From the NCBI GenBank assembly GCA_016937775.1, contig JAFGVX010000074.1, forward strand, positions 1-42,159: DNA of 42,159 bases, written 5' to 3'. Every line of letters begins with the position of its first letter. The stretch's first letter is position 1. Under the pieces are notes generated by a model. It searched no databases. It saw nothing but the letters and a program-made list of their open reading frames with translations, and was not told where the DNA came from. This document shows, one piece after another, positions 8,567 through 17,479 of this stretch. This DNA is from Campylobacterales bacterium. Its GTDB lineage: Bacteria > Campylobacterota > Campylobacteria > Campylobacterales > Sulfurovaceae. Made by a program: the position numbers and the translations under genes.

Positions 8567-9487
8567 ATGAGACATTTTTTAACGCTGGCGGATTTTACAA
8601 AGCATGAGCTTTTGGAGATGATATCGTTAGCACAAAAGATAAAAAAACAGACATTAGAGCGCAAATATGTACCTTATATGCAGCATAAGACTTTAGGAAT
8701 GATATTTGAAAAGAGCTCTACACGCACAAGGGTGAGTTTTGAGGTAGGCATCTATCAGCTTGGAGGCATAGGGTTATTTCTTTCAAAAAATGATATTCAG
8801 CTTGGTCGCGGTGAGCCGATGAAAGATACTGCGAGGGTAATCTCAAGAATGGTCGATATGGTTATGATTCGCACTTTTGAGCAATCAAAACTTGAGGAGT
8901 TTGCGGCATTTTCAAAAGTACCGGTAATTAATGGACTTACAGATTCATACCATCCTGTACAGCTTCTCACCGATTATCTCACGATGATAGAGTTTCATAA
9001 AAGTGAGAATCCAATCGTTGCTTATGTTGGAGATGGAAACAATATGGCAGCATCTTGGTTGATGCTCGCTTCTATCATGGGATTTGAGTTGAGGCTTGCA
9101 ACACCAAAAGGATATGAGTGTGACGCAAAAGTAGTTGCAAAAGCACTTGAGATTGCCGATACGAGTGGAGCTAAAATCATTATTTTAAATGACCCAAAAG
9201 AAGCAGTTATTGGAGCCGATGTGGTGACAACGGATACTTGGATATCTATGGGAAAAGAAGATGAAAAAGTAAAAAGAGTTGCAGATTTTAAGGGATATAT
9301 GGTAGATTCTGATATGATGCAATTAGCAAAGGATGATGCAATATTTCTGCATTGTTTACCTGCATATAGAGGATACGAAGTAAGCGATGAAGTATTAGAG
9401 GCACACGCTGATGCTGTATTTAGTGAAGCTGAAAATCGCCTTCATATGCAAAAAGGCATCATGGTTTGGCTCGATGCACATAGATAA
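8567..9487 (+). CDS. argF: Ornithine carbamoyltransferase
   Basis: ArgF makes citrulline from ornithine and carbamoyl phosphate in arginine synthesis. It has 306 residues, normal for the anabolic trimeric enzyme. The carbamoyl-phosphate loop SSTRTR is at 50-55, [11 protein letters not shown] is the family signature near the middle, and the ornithine-side [11 protein letters not shown] is near the C-terminus. The ATG is preceded by a GAGGGTAGGG ribosome site. It stands as its own unit with a promoter at 8531; the hemN -10 lies directly behind its stop. Confidence 0.95.
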   Translation: MRHFLTLADFTKHELLEMISLAQKIKKQTLERKYVPYMQHKTLGMIFEKSSTRTRVSFEVGIYQLGGIGLFLSKNDIQLGRGEPMKDTARVISRMVDMVMIRTFEQSKLEEFAAFSKVPVINGLTDSYHPVQLLTDYLTMIEFHKSENPIVAYVGDGNNMAASWLMLASIMGFELRLATPKGYECDAKVVAKALEIADTSGAKIIILNDPKEAVIGADVVTTDTWISMGKEDEKVKRVADFKGYMVDSDMMQLAKDDAIFLHCLPAYRGYEVSDEVLEAHADAVFSEAENRLHMQKGIMVWLDAHR

Positions 9488-9490
9488 TGA

Positions 9491-9496
9491 TACAAT
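9491..9496 (+). promoter_or_regulatory. -10 box candidate (TACAAT) for hemN
   Basis: TACAAT lies three bases after the argF stop and 65 bases before the hemN ATG, in an AT-rich spacer with no hairpin. It is a plausible but unproven start for hemN and the Fe-S gene behind it. Confidence 0.35.
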
Positions 9497-9561
9497 AAAA
9501 AAATATACATTTAGATTTTTTACAACAATAAGCCAAACAACAAAAATACAAAAGAAGAACA

Positions 9562-10932
9562 ATGAGTGATATAGATTTTGAAAAATTCGGCAAATATTCT
9601 AAACCGGGTCCGAGATATACAAGTTATCCGACTGCATTGGAGTTTAGTGATGCTTTTAATTATGAGAGATATATTGAGCTCCTGAGTGAGCCAAGCGAGC
9701 AAAAACTCTCAATCTATATTCATCTCCCTTTTTGTAGAAGTGCCTGTTATTTTTGTGGCTGCAATGTTGTTTTTACCTCCAAAGAAGAGAAGTTGCAGCG
9801 TTATGTTGAGTATCTCAAAAAAGAGATTGATATCTTAAGTACTTATCTAGACACAAAAAGAGAGATTATACAGTTTCACTTCGGCGGTGGCACCCCCACT
9901 TATTATGATGCAAAGAGTATCGATGAAATCGTTACTCATATAAAAAATGTTTTTCCTAATTGGAGCGAAGACGCCGAGATTAGTTGTGAGATTGATCCGA
10001 GATTTTTCAATGAAGAGCAGATGCAGGTTTTTGCAAGACACGGTTTTAATAGGATAAGTTTTGGTGTGCAGGATTTTGATGAAAAGGTACAAGAAGAGAT
10101 TCACAGAGTGCAGCCCTATGAGATTACGCAAAAAGCCGTAAAGCTTGCGAGGGAGTATGGCATAGACTCCATTAATATTGATCTTATCTATGGATTACCG
10201 TTTCAAAATTTTGAGAGTTTCAAAAAGACACTAGCGCTTGTTTTAACGCTTAACCCCGATAGACTCGCCGTTTTTAATTATGCTCATGTGCCGTGGCTTA
10301 AAAAGACGATGCGAAAGTTTGACGAGACGACCTTGCCACATCCGAGTATTAAACTCGAAATATTTAAATATACGATCGATTTTTTTGAGAGTAACGGTTA
10401 CAATATGGTAGGGATGGATCACTTTGCAAAACCCCAAGACGAGCTTTTTACAGCTATTCAAAAAGGTGAGTTGCATAGGAATTTTCAAGGGTACACTACA
10501 AAAGGCGGTGCAATGCTTGTTGGAATAGGCCTAACAAGTATAGGTGAGGGCGAGAGACATTATGCGCAAAATACAAAAGATATGAAACTCTACGAGGCAG
10601 CAATCGATAGCGGAAAACTTCCTTTTGAAAGAGGCATTGAGCTTAGCATGGATGATCTCATTAGAAAAGCTGTTATTATGGAGCTTATGGCAAATTTTTC
10701 GATTGATATAGAACGCACAGAAGAGCGATTTGATATAGATTTTCAAACATATTTTTGTGATGCATTGGAGGAGCTGAAAACATTCCAAGACGCTGAACTT
10801 ATAGAGATGGATACAAAAAAAATTCAAGCAAATAAAACGGGAACAATGCTCATTCGCAATATCGCAATGCCTTTTGATGCCTATATGAATAAGTACAAAG
10901 CGAACAAAAAAAGCTTTTCAAAAACGGTTTGA
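9562..10932 (+). CDS. hemN: Oxygen-independent coproporphyrinogen III dehydrogenase
   Basis: HemN is a radical-SAM enzyme that oxidatively decarboxylates coproporphyrinogen III without oxygen. The 456-residue protein has the cluster motif C58-x3-C62-x2-C65 with a following C67 (PFCRSACYFCGC), preceded by KPGPRYTSYPTALEF, the N-terminal signature of true HemN rather than HemW. The SAM motif FGGGTPTY follows. The C-terminal HemN domain covers about residues 360-440. It ends one base before the next gene, which points to an operon. An anaerobic or microaerobic lifestyle is implied. Confidence 0.94.
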   Translation: MSDIDFEKFGKYSKPGPRYTSYPTALEFSDAFNYERYIELLSEPSEQKLSIYIHLPFCRSACYFCGCNVVFTSKEEKLQRYVEYLKKEIDILSTYLDTKREIIQFHFGGGTPTYYDAKSIDEIVTHIKNVFPNWSEDAEISCEIDPRFFNEEQMQVFARHGFNRISFGVQDFDEKVQEEIHRVQPYEITQKAVKLAREYGIDSINIDLIYGLPFQNFESFKKTLALVLTLNPDRLAVFNYAHVPWLKKTMRKFDETTLPHPSIKLEIFKYTIDFFESNGYNMVGMDHFAKPQDELFTAIQKGELHRNFQGYTTKGGAMLVGIGLTSIGEGERHYAQNTKDMKLYEAAIDSGKLPFERGIELSMDDLIRKAVIMELMANFSIDIERTEERFDIDFQTYFCDALEELKTFQDAELIEMDTKKIQANKTGTMLIRNIAMPFDAYMNKYKANKKSFSKTV

Positions 10933-10933
10933 T

Positions 10934-12220
10934 ATGAGTAAAAACATTTTTGATTTTACCTCTGTTAGTGATGAGTGTATCAAGTGTGGGAAATGTATCC
11001 CCGTTTGTACTATTCATCAGATAAACCCCGATGAGGTTACGAGCCCAAGAGGATTTATTGATCTTTTGGGAGCTTATAAAAGAGGAGATTTGGAGCTTGA
11101 TAAAAACGCAAAAAATATCTTTGAGAGTTGTTTTTTATGTACAAATTGTGTAGATGTCTGCCCTAACTCTTTAGCGACGGATATGGTTATAGAAGAAGTA
11201 CGAGCAGACATTGCTGACAAGTATGGTATTAGTTGGTTTAAGCGAGTATTTTTTTGGCTTTTAAAGTATCGATTTGTGATGGATATTGCGATGAAATTAG
11301 GCTATAGTGTACGAACTTGTATATTGAGTGAAGATATACAAGGACGAGGATTGAAAGCTAGATTTTCACTGCCAATGATTAAAAAAGGAAGGTTGCTGCC
11401 TTCAATGGCGAGTAAAAGTTTTTTAAATAGCTACCCTGAGCATATCACTTCAAGTAAACCGAAACAAAAGGTGGCTATCTTTATCGGTTGTTTAGCAAAC
11501 TATAACTATACGACTATTGGTGATAGTCTTGTAGAGATACTCCAAGCACTTGAAATTGAGATATTTATTCCCAAAGATCAGCTCTGTTGCGGGGCACCGG
11601 CGTATTTTACCGGCGATGTAGGTTCCGTGGAGTATTTGATTGAGAAAAATGTAGCTTATTTTGAGACTTTTATAGATGAGTATGATGCGATGATTATTCC
11701 GGAAGCAACTTGTAGTGCTATGATCAAACATGATTGGATAACTTTTTGTAAAAATCACTCAAAAAGTGAGCTTATTCCCCGTATCGAGAAGCTTTTACCT
11801 AAGATTCATATGGCAACTGATTGGCTCTATAAAAATAGCGAGTTGAAATCACTTTTAGCAAAAAAAGGAAAACGATTTGATAGTGTAGTTACTTATCATG
11901 ATCCTTGTCATGCAAGAAAAGTACAAGGTATCTACAAAGAGCCGAGAGAGCTTTTGGCGCAAAATTACCCTCTTGTTGAAATGAGTGATTCAAATCGTTG
12001 TTGCGGGTTTGGCGGTGTGACGATGCAGAGTGAAAAATTTAAATTTGCTGAGCTTGCCGGAAAACCAAAAGTAGCCATGATAAGAGATACGGGTGCAACA
12101 TATGTAAGCGCTGAGTGCTCTGCATGTAGAGTGCAACTGAGTGAAGCGATGCATAGTGCAGGCGTTGAGACGATATTTAAAAATCCACTCGAGCTTATAG
12201 CTGAGGCACTTAAGGGTTAA
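10934..12220 (+). CDS. Fe-S protein with two CCG domains (GlcF/LldE-type)
   Basis: This cytoplasmic electron-transfer protein has two N-terminal 4Fe-4S motifs, C15-C18-C21-C25 and C66-C69-C72-C76, and two C-terminal cysteine-rich CCG domains (CCGAPAYFTG with later CHARKVQG, and CCGFGGVTMQ with CSACRVQ). Such proteins are subunits of glycolate, lactate or heterodisulfide-type oxidoreductases. Here no flavin subunit is adjacent, and it follows hemN by one base, an arrangement I recall for Campylobacterota. The length of 428 residues fits GlcF. Its stop overlaps the stop of the convergent pigment-locus gene (shared TTAA). The exact substrate is unknown. Confidence 0.82.
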   Translation: MSKNIFDFTSVSDECIKCGKCIPVCTIHQINPDEVTSPRGFIDLLGAYKRGDLELDKNAKNIFESCFLCTNCVDVCPNSLATDMVIEEVRADIADKYGISWFKRVFFWLLKYRFVMDIAMKLGYSVRTCILSEDIQGRGLKARFSLPMIKKGRLLPSMASKSFLNSYPEHITSSKPKQKVAIFIGCLANYNYTTIGDSLVEILQALEIEIFIPKDQLCCGAPAYFTGDVGSVEYLIEKNVAYFETFIDEYDAMIIPEATCSAMIKHDWITFCKNHSKSELIPRIEKLLPKIHMATDWLYKNSELKSLLAKKGKRFDSVVTYHDPCHARKVQGIYKEPRELLAQNYPLVEMSDSNRCCGFGGVTMQSEKFKFAELAGKPKVAMIRDTGATYVSAECSACRVQLSEAMHSAGVETIFKNPLELIAEALKG

Positions 12221-12861
12221 ATTATATCGATTGCTACTATATTTTCTTTATTGCTCAATTTTTCATGAATTTCAAGCATTTTCCAAAGTGATGGAGAGTA
12301 TTCTTTAAAGCTCTTGTTTCCCAATTTTATGGTGGGCTCTTTAGCTGTTGCTTCTACAATCATAGCGATGCCAGACTCTTTTTTCTTGATGCTGCAGCGA
12401 TTGAGTATATCGACACATTCAAAATCGATTGAATCTACCACAATAAGGAGCATTTTTTTGTATTTTAAAGATTTGATTGCCCCCACTTTAAGTACCGTAT
12501 TTGATGTTTGATAGAGATCTGATACCGTTGTGATATAGCCTTTATTTTCTGCTATTATTGAGAGGTAAGATGCAGGTGTGTTGTGTACGGAGTTTTGAAA
12601 ATGTGTAGGACTAAGTGTTTTTTGTTCATTGATTGCTTTGAGTATCTCAAAAGTCTCTACAACTTCACCATAAGCATTGCCTATAACTATAGGTAAATCA
12701 AACGCATCAAGCTTATGAGCTAGATAGATTGCAATGCGGGCATTTCTTGTGAGTCTTCTGCGAATCATCATATTGGAGACGATCTCTTTTTCATTGAGAG
12801 TCGTAAATTTTTCATCATCGGCTATAAATTCACTTGCTAGAATATTAAGATTAATCTTCAT
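12217..12861 (-). CDS. Chain-length-factor-like ketosynthase partner (Ketoacyl-synt_2 type)
   Basis: The protein (214 residues) resembles the short beta-ketoacyl-synthase-like subunits of aryl polyene clusters, which pair with an active ketosynthase. The signature is YGEVVETFEILKAI at about 64-77 and SPTHFQNSVHNTPASYLS at 84-101. The catalytic Cys position falls in SVHNTPAS (91-98) and has no cysteine, so it cannot be a condensing enzyme alone. It overlaps the preceding ketosynthase by 11 bases, so the two subunits are likely made together. It is the last gene of the long minus-strand operon. Its stop overlaps that of the convergent Fe-S gene. Confidence 0.78.
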   Translation of the reverse strand: MKINLNILASEFIADDEKFTTLNEKEIVSNMMIRRRLTRNARIAIYLAHKLDAFDLPIVIGNAYGEVVETFEILKAINEQKTLSPTHFQNSVHNTPASYLSIIAENKGYITTVSDLYQTSNTVLKVGAIKSLKYKKMLLIVVDSIDFECVDILNRCSIKKKESGIAMIVEATAKEPTIKLGNKSFKEYSPSLWKMLEIHEKLSNKENIVAIDII

Positions 12862-13957
12862 CTACGCTCCCAATTACAATAGAAACGTTGCCACCACCAA
12901 AGCCAAAAGCATTTGAGAGTATATATCGCACATCACTTTTTATAGGATTAAGTATTAGATTGATATCACTATCAAGTTTATTGTCTATGTTAGCCGATGG
13001 GGGGATAATCTTATGTTTGATACACATCGCACTGATTGCTACCTCTAGGGCGCCGCAAGCACCAAGTGTATGTCCCGTGATAGCTTTAGTTGATGAAGTG
13101 GGAGTTTGATTGCCAAAAATTGCAGATATTGCTAAGGCTTCTGTTTCATCGTTTGCGACAGTGCCGGTACCATGTGCGTTGATATAGTCTATATCGCTTG
13201 GCTGTAGGCCGGCATTGTGGAGTGCCTCTCTCATCGCAGCAATTGCACCTTCTCCCTCAGGATGAGGGTGTGTGATATTATAAGCATCTGAGCTTGTACC
13301 GCATCCAAGTATCTCAACACATCCTTTGTATTTGTTTGATGATAACGCAAGAACAGCGATACCTTCTGCAACATTGATACCTTGTCTCATGCTATCAAAA
13401 GGTTTTGTTGGAGCATTAGAAGCAATACCTAAAGCATGAAATCCATTTACTGCTGAACGGCTAAGCTCATCTGCGCCTACGATGATAACATTTTTTACTA
13501 GATCGTTGGAGATCATATCGTAAGCGAGATCAATTGCGGCGGAACTACTTGTGCATGCAGTTGAAAAAGAGGTAGCGGATGCAAAACCGAAAGTATCAAT
13601 AAGTTCATCAGCAATTGATCTAATTGACAATCGTTCAGCTGTGATATTTTCACAATTATGATCTTTAAAATAGGCATCTTCTGCGAAGCACATGCCTCCA
13701 ACCGACGAGCCAACCAACAGCGTTACTTCTTTGGGATTAAAAGAGGGAAGATTTTTGATAGTTTTTGCAACATTTTGTTTGATAAGCTCAAAGAAGTCGG
13801 TATCATCTTGAATTTTACCGAGAGGGATGCTAAGATTATCTATGTAATTATCTTGGTAGCTCACGCCACTTTTTTTCTTTAAGATAGCATCAAATATCTC
13901 TTCTATATTCATTCCTGCACAACATGTAGCATTATAGTCATTGATATAGACTCTCAT
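12851..13957 (-). CDS. Beta-ketoacyl-ACP synthase of the pigment cluster (KS 1)
   Basis: This KAS I/II-type condensing enzyme would extend ACP-bound chains with malonyl units. It has 368 residues, somewhat shorter than FabF (about 410). The triad is complete: C135 in STACTSSSAA, H262 in NAHGTGT and H296 in KAITGHTLGACG. The C-terminal FGFGGGN motif is also present. It overlaps the Cys-less partner downstream by 11 bases and the BtrH-like gene upstream by 4 bases. KS/CLF pairs of this kind make the polyene chain in known aryl polyene systems; which of the pairs here does so is not clear. Confidence 0.85.
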   Translation of the reverse strand: MRVYINDYNATCCAGMNIEEIFDAILKKKSGVSYQDNYIDNLSIPLGKIQDDTDFFELIKQNVAKTIKNLPSFNPKEVTLLVGSSVGGMCFAEDAYFKDHNCENITAERLSIRSIADELIDTFGFASATSFSTACTSSSAAIDLAYDMISNDLVKNVIIVGADELSRSAVNGFHALGIASNAPTKPFDSMRQGINVAEGIAVLALSSNKYKGCVEILGCGTSSDAYNITHPHPEGEGAIAAMREALHNAGLQPSDIDYINAHGTGTVANDETEALAISAIFGNQTPTSSTKAITGHTLGACGALEVAISAMCIKHKIIPPSANIDNKLDSDINLILNPIKSDVRYILSNAFGFGGGNVSIVIGSVDED

Positions 13958-14943
13958 AGCTTGATACTTCTTAGAAATTTATAAGTTTGGTGCTCTTTTT
14001 GTATCGCTTCATCAAGTTTTGAAACAATATCATCCAAGGAATGCTCTTTTTCTCTACAAACCTTTGAAGTAGCAAAAGCAAACATTCTCCAGGCATCACC
14101 CGCATCTGTCATCATTTTTGATGCTTCTGTAAGTTCATTTGAATCAAAAAATTTATTTGCTTCAGATAAAAAAGCAGCATACATCAAACGAAAACCACCC
14201 CCGCCTGTACCTATCTCTTCTTGCATTCTGATAATATGCCCTAGATATAAAGAACGATATCTTTTATCTTTGTTATTTTCAAGCTTTAAAATTGCCTTTT
14301 TCATACTCTTCATCCCATTAATACCGATCCATGGCATAAAATTATAGAGCATCATCCCACTTGTTTTTTTAATCGCTTTTTTAATCGCTTTTTTTAAGTC
14401 GATATCTTTTGATACACCCTCTATAGTATAGCATGCACCATTAGGTGCAAATACGCCTTTTGCAAATCTAGCTTTGTCGAGTTCATCGATGCCAACTTCT
14501 TGTGGCGTATCAAATACCGGATCACTTATAAGAAATTTATCATCCTTGATGCCATAAGCAAGCAAGTTATGTGCATTAAAATGAAAACGCATATCTTGAG
14601 GAAAATAAGGTAACCAATAGACAGATGTTTGTAAACCTACCAATTTTCCCGATTCAAGCATAGTTATAAGATCCTCTTTTGCACTTTTTGCATCTTTGTA
14701 TTTTTTGATATTTAAAGTGAGCCCTAGTCTTTTCGTGATAGTTTTGATGATATGTTTAGGGGGCATTCTATAGGCAATAAGCGGCATGCCGTCAAGTTTG
14801 ATTATTGGAAGATAAGCAAAAGTAATACCGTTGCCGATACCAAATGCCATAGCTTCACTAATCTGAAAACCTTGATGTGTTATCAAAGAGGAGACAACCC
14901 CTGATTCGCAATGCGCTGCATGCATATGCTTGAAGTTTGTCAT
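13954..14943 (-). CDS. BtrH-like acyltransferase (C39-type fold) with C-terminal DUF4872-like region
   Basis: The N-terminal half resembles BtrH of butirosin synthesis, a papain-like enzyme that moves an acyl group from an ACP to an acceptor. A Cys-His-Asp triad can be placed at C12 (HCESGVVSSL), H125 (HFNAHNLLAYG) and D141 (FLISDPVFD). The second half (about 180-329) is helical, with GGGGFRLMYAAFLSEA near residues 253-268. The 329-residue gene overlaps its neighbours on both sides by 4 bases (ATGA). Its place beside DarB suggests it joins an acyl-ACP polyene to the resorcinol hydroxyl; this is inference. No signal peptide is seen. Confidence 0.75.
   Translation of the reverse strand: MTNFKHMHAAHCESGVVSSLITHQGFQISEAMAFGIGNGITFAYLPIIKLDGMPLIAYRMPPKHIIKTITKRLGLTLNIKKYKDAKSAKEDLITMLESGKLVGLQTSVYWLPYFPQDMRFHFNAHNLLAYGIKDDKFLISDPVFDTPQEVGIDELDKARFAKGVFAPNGACYTIEGVSKDIDLKKAIKKAIKKTSGMMLYNFMPWIGINGMKSMKKAILKLENNKDKRYRSLYLGHIIRMQEEIGTGGGGFRLMYAAFLSEANKFFDSNELTEASKMMTDAGDAWRMFAFATSKVCREKEHSLDDIVSKLDEAIQKEHQTYKFLRSIKL
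14371..14394. repeat. In-frame tandem 12-base repeat inside the BtrH-like gene
   Basis: The unit AATCGCTTTTTT occurs twice in tandem, encoding the KKAIKKAIKK stretch (about residues 184-193). A slip of one unit would add or remove four residues without a frameshift. The runs of T also invite frameshifts. Confidence 0.7.
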
Positions 14944-15353
14944 TGTTCCAACTTTGTGGGATCTAGAAGTTCGGATTGTGTAATATCAAATACATCGGCA
15001 TAGACAGCCAGTCTCGAGGGTTTTAGTCTTAAAAAACGTTTATATTTGAAATCTCTTTTTATACTTATTTGCCAAAATCCTGTGCATTCGCTGAGTGTTT
15101 TGAGTGTCATTCTTCTTTTGTACATCCACACTTCAAGTGGTGATTTTTCTTGTTTTATATATTGCTCAAAAGCCTCTTTTTCAAGTCGCTTGAACTCTTC
15201 AACTGCTTGCATGGTGGCAAGCTCTTCTATCTCCCATCCACTGCTTGGTTCGATATCATAACTTCCATCATCATTTGATATATACAGTGCTTTTTTGACA
15301 CCCCTATGTGTGCAGATATTATCTTGAGGGGTGTCATTTTTTTTCATCTTCAT
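14940..15353 (-). CDS. Small protein with Cro/XRE-like HTH, in the Dar block
   Basis: I do not recognise a named family. The 137 residues fall into two parts. The N-terminal part has CTHRGVKKALYISNDDGSYD (15-34) followed by a conserved-looking SGWEIEE. The C-terminal part from about residue 88 (LEVWMYKRRMTLKTLSECTG... to ITQSELLDP) has the helix spacing of a Cro/XRE-type DNA-binding domain. It overlaps both darB and the BtrH-like gene by 4 bases, so it is made together with them. It may be a regulator or, given this tight coupling, a structural partner of the Dar enzymes. Confidence 0.65.
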   Translation of the reverse strand: MKMKKNDTPQDNICTHRGVKKALYISNDDGSYDIEPSSGWEIEELATMQAVEEFKRLEKEAFEQYIKQEKSPLEVWMYKRRMTLKTLSECTGFWQISIKRDFKYKRFLRLKPSRLAVYADVFDITQSELLDPTKLEQ

Positions 15354-16492
15354 ACAACCTCAAGAAGGATAAATGCTGTCGAAAATCTACCACTTTCCGG
15401 TACATAACATAACATCTTTTCCCCTCTTGTTAATTTATCTGAGTTAAATATCTCATCGAGGATTATATAGATAGAGGCACTCCCTGTGTTTCCTTTAGAG
15501 GTCAAGTTAGTGAACCATTTTTCTTGTGGGATAGCAAAATCTATTTTTTCAAGTCCACTAGCAACTTTGTCTTTAAAATATTCAGATGAATAGTGTGGTA
15601 AGAACCAGTCTATATCCTCAATTTTTAAACCTCTTTTTTCAATAATCTCTTTGAGAGGTTTACTTACTGTATACTCTATGATATTTTCATTAAGTAGCTT
15701 TACATCTTGTTCGATGGCAAATATATTTTTTTCCATCCACTCTAAGGGTTCGAAGTGTCTAAAGGGAGTGTAATTCCCAACTTCATCTTTATGGGCTCCT
15801 GCTGTCATGCACGGAGGCATTTCACCGGCATACGATATGATGTCAATCCACTTAATTTTTAAAGAGAGGGCATCTTTGTTAGGCTTGGGAGACAGAAGCA
15901 TAGCTCCTGCACCATCTGAGAGCATCCATCGTAAAAAATCTTTTCCAAAAGCAAGTTCCGGCTTGCTTGCAACATCTCCTTCAATAAGGGCTGTTTGTCC
16001 AAACATTTCAGCTCTTGTGTGGAGCGATACCGCTTCCGATCCTGAGCATACAGCATTTTTATGTTGACTTAAGGCAACCGACATATAGGCATATTTCATA
16101 GCAGTAACACCACTAAGGCATATGCCCGATGTTGCTATGGCTTCACACTTTTTTATTCCAAGTTCCCCTTGGGTCATGAGTGCATGATTTGGCATGATAA
16201 AATCAGGAAGCGTTGTACCACAAGCAATACACTCAATATCATCAGCTAAAAAATTCTCATCAAAGAGCCCTTTAATTGCATTAGCAGTAATCTCATAGTT
16301 TGTAAAAAGAGGTTTTCTTGTTTTTGGATCTAGCACATAGTATCGTTGTTTAATTCCATTATTTCTAAGTACAATACTTTTTGCTCGCGATCTGATTCCG
16401 CCTATATAACCAAGTACATTTTCGATTTCACTATTATCAATCGGTTTATTTGGCAGAAAAGATGAAATTTTATTTATGTACACATTTTGCAT
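15350..16492 (-). CDS. darB: DarB-like ketosynthase (KAS III fold) for dialkylresorcinol
   Basis: DarB joins a beta-ketoacyl thioester with an unsaturated acyl thioester and closes the ring to a cyclohexanedione, the precursor of dialkylresorcinols. The 380-residue protein has the thiolase-fold layout of KAS III: nucleophile C125 in ATSGICLSGV, H300 in FLPHYSSEYF, and N335 in TSKGNTGSAS. The call is made together with the adjacent DarA-like gene, which starts 8 bases before this one ends its partner's unit. By itself the sequence could also be another KAS III-like enzyme, but the start YINKISSFLPNKPI and the DarA neighbour make DarB the best call. Confidence 0.83.
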   Translation of the reverse strand: MQNVYINKISSFLPNKPIDNSEIENVLGYIGGIRSRAKSIVLRNNGIKQRYYVLDPKTRKPLFTNYEITANAIKGLFDENFLADDIECIACGTTLPDFIMPNHALMTQGELGIKKCEAIATSGICLSGVTAMKYAYMSVALSQHKNAVCSGSEAVSLHTRAEMFGQTALIEGDVASKPELAFGKDFLRWMLSDGAGAMLLSPKPNKDALSLKIKWIDIISYAGEMPPCMTAGAHKDEVGNYTPFRHFEPLEWMEKNIFAIEQDVKLLNENIIEYTVSKPLKEIIEKRGLKIEDIDWFLPHYSSEYFKDKVASGLEKIDFAIPQEKWFTNLTSKGNTGSASIYIILDEIFNSDKLTRGEKMLCYVPESGRFSTAFILLEVV

Positions 16493-16500
16493 AATACTCT

Positions 16501-17418
16501 TTATCTTCCCGAGGGTAACTCTATTTTTGAGAGTATTTTATCCATTTTTTCTTTAAATAAGCTCCTAAAAATAGAGCTAAGAGCCATATTGAGCGGTACA
16601 ATCGTTACGATTAAGGTAAAAAGAAATACAACATAAATAAATACTATCGGTCGGCGAATAAGTGCACCTCTTTTCCCGAAGAGTCTAATGAGTTTTCCCC
16701 ATATTCGAAAGCTTCTTTTTGCTATCTTCTCGGAAAATACAAATCTACCATCAGCTTTAACCGCACCAAGATTTTTTAACATCGATGTATAATCTTTTTC
16801 ATAATCGGCTTGGAGTTTTTCTGCAATCCTTTGACCGAATCTTTCACTCGCTTTGATATCTTCTTTACTAATGCCCGCTGCCGAAAGTCCCCAGAATGCA
16901 TCTCTTTTTCCTGTAAGCATCCATCTTGGTGTTGTAATAAAACTCTCAAGTGGCCCGCTTTGATCAGTAAGCACAATGTTGTCAATGAGAACTCCTCCGC
17001 ATTTTTTGATAAGCTCTTTCATAACTTCTTGAGCTTCTATCCACATATTTCTGCATCCTATGACTGTAATGACAGGTTTGTTTTTGAGTATTTTTTTTAC
17101 AGTATCTGAAAGCATAAAAGAAGCAATAGGCATAGAAGGAGATAAAAACCATGGCTGATACCCCAAGATAATAAGATCATAATCGTTTTCTTTGAGTATA
17201 AAAGGTTTAAGTTTCGGAGCATCTAGATATACGGTTTCAGGGAAAGCATCAAAGAATTTAAAAAAGCTCCATGGAAATGTAAACTTCTCTTCGCTTTCTA
17301 TCTTGAGAAAATCCAAATCAATCTCTTTACTCTTTTTGAGGGGCGAGAGCATGGTCTTCAAGAGTCTTTCTAGTTGTCCTGTTTGAGAGTAATATACGAC
17401 TAATACTTTTTTCTTCAT
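16501..17418 (-). CDS. darA: DarA-like flavodoxin-fold enzyme (resorcinol ring aromatisation)
   Basis: In dialkylresorcinol pathways DarA oxidises the cyclohexanedione made by DarB to the aromatic resorcinol. The 305-residue protein starts with a flavodoxin-type FMN-binding segment VLVVYYSQTGQL (4-15), and has the aromatic PWSFFKFFDAFPETVYL and GYQPWFLSPSMPIASF segments I associate with this family. A hydrophobic helix at about 258-280 (IVFIYVVFLFTLIVTIV) suggests membrane association near the C-terminus. Its ATG faces the dehydratase gene across a 61-base divergent spacer; AAAGGAG lies before the ATG. It leads the block darA-darB-HTH-btrH-KS-CLF. Confidence 0.82.
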   Translation of the reverse strand: MKKKVLVVYYSQTGQLERLLKTMLSPLKKSKEIDLDFLKIESEEKFTFPWSFFKFFDAFPETVYLDAPKLKPFILKENDYDLIILGYQPWFLSPSMPIASFMLSDTVKKILKNKPVITVIGCRNMWIEAQEVMKELIKKCGGVLIDNIVLTDQSGPLESFITTPRWMLTGKRDAFWGLSAAGISKEDIKASERFGQRIAEKLQADYEKDYTSMLKNLGAVKADGRFVFSEKIAKRSFRIWGKLIRLFGKRGALIRRPIVFIYVVFLFTLIVTIVPLNMALSSIFRSLFKEKMDKILSKIELPSGR

Positions 17419-17479
17419 CTATCGTCTCCTTTTGTTAAGTAAAGATACCCTAAAATAGTCCAATTTAAAAAGGGATTTT

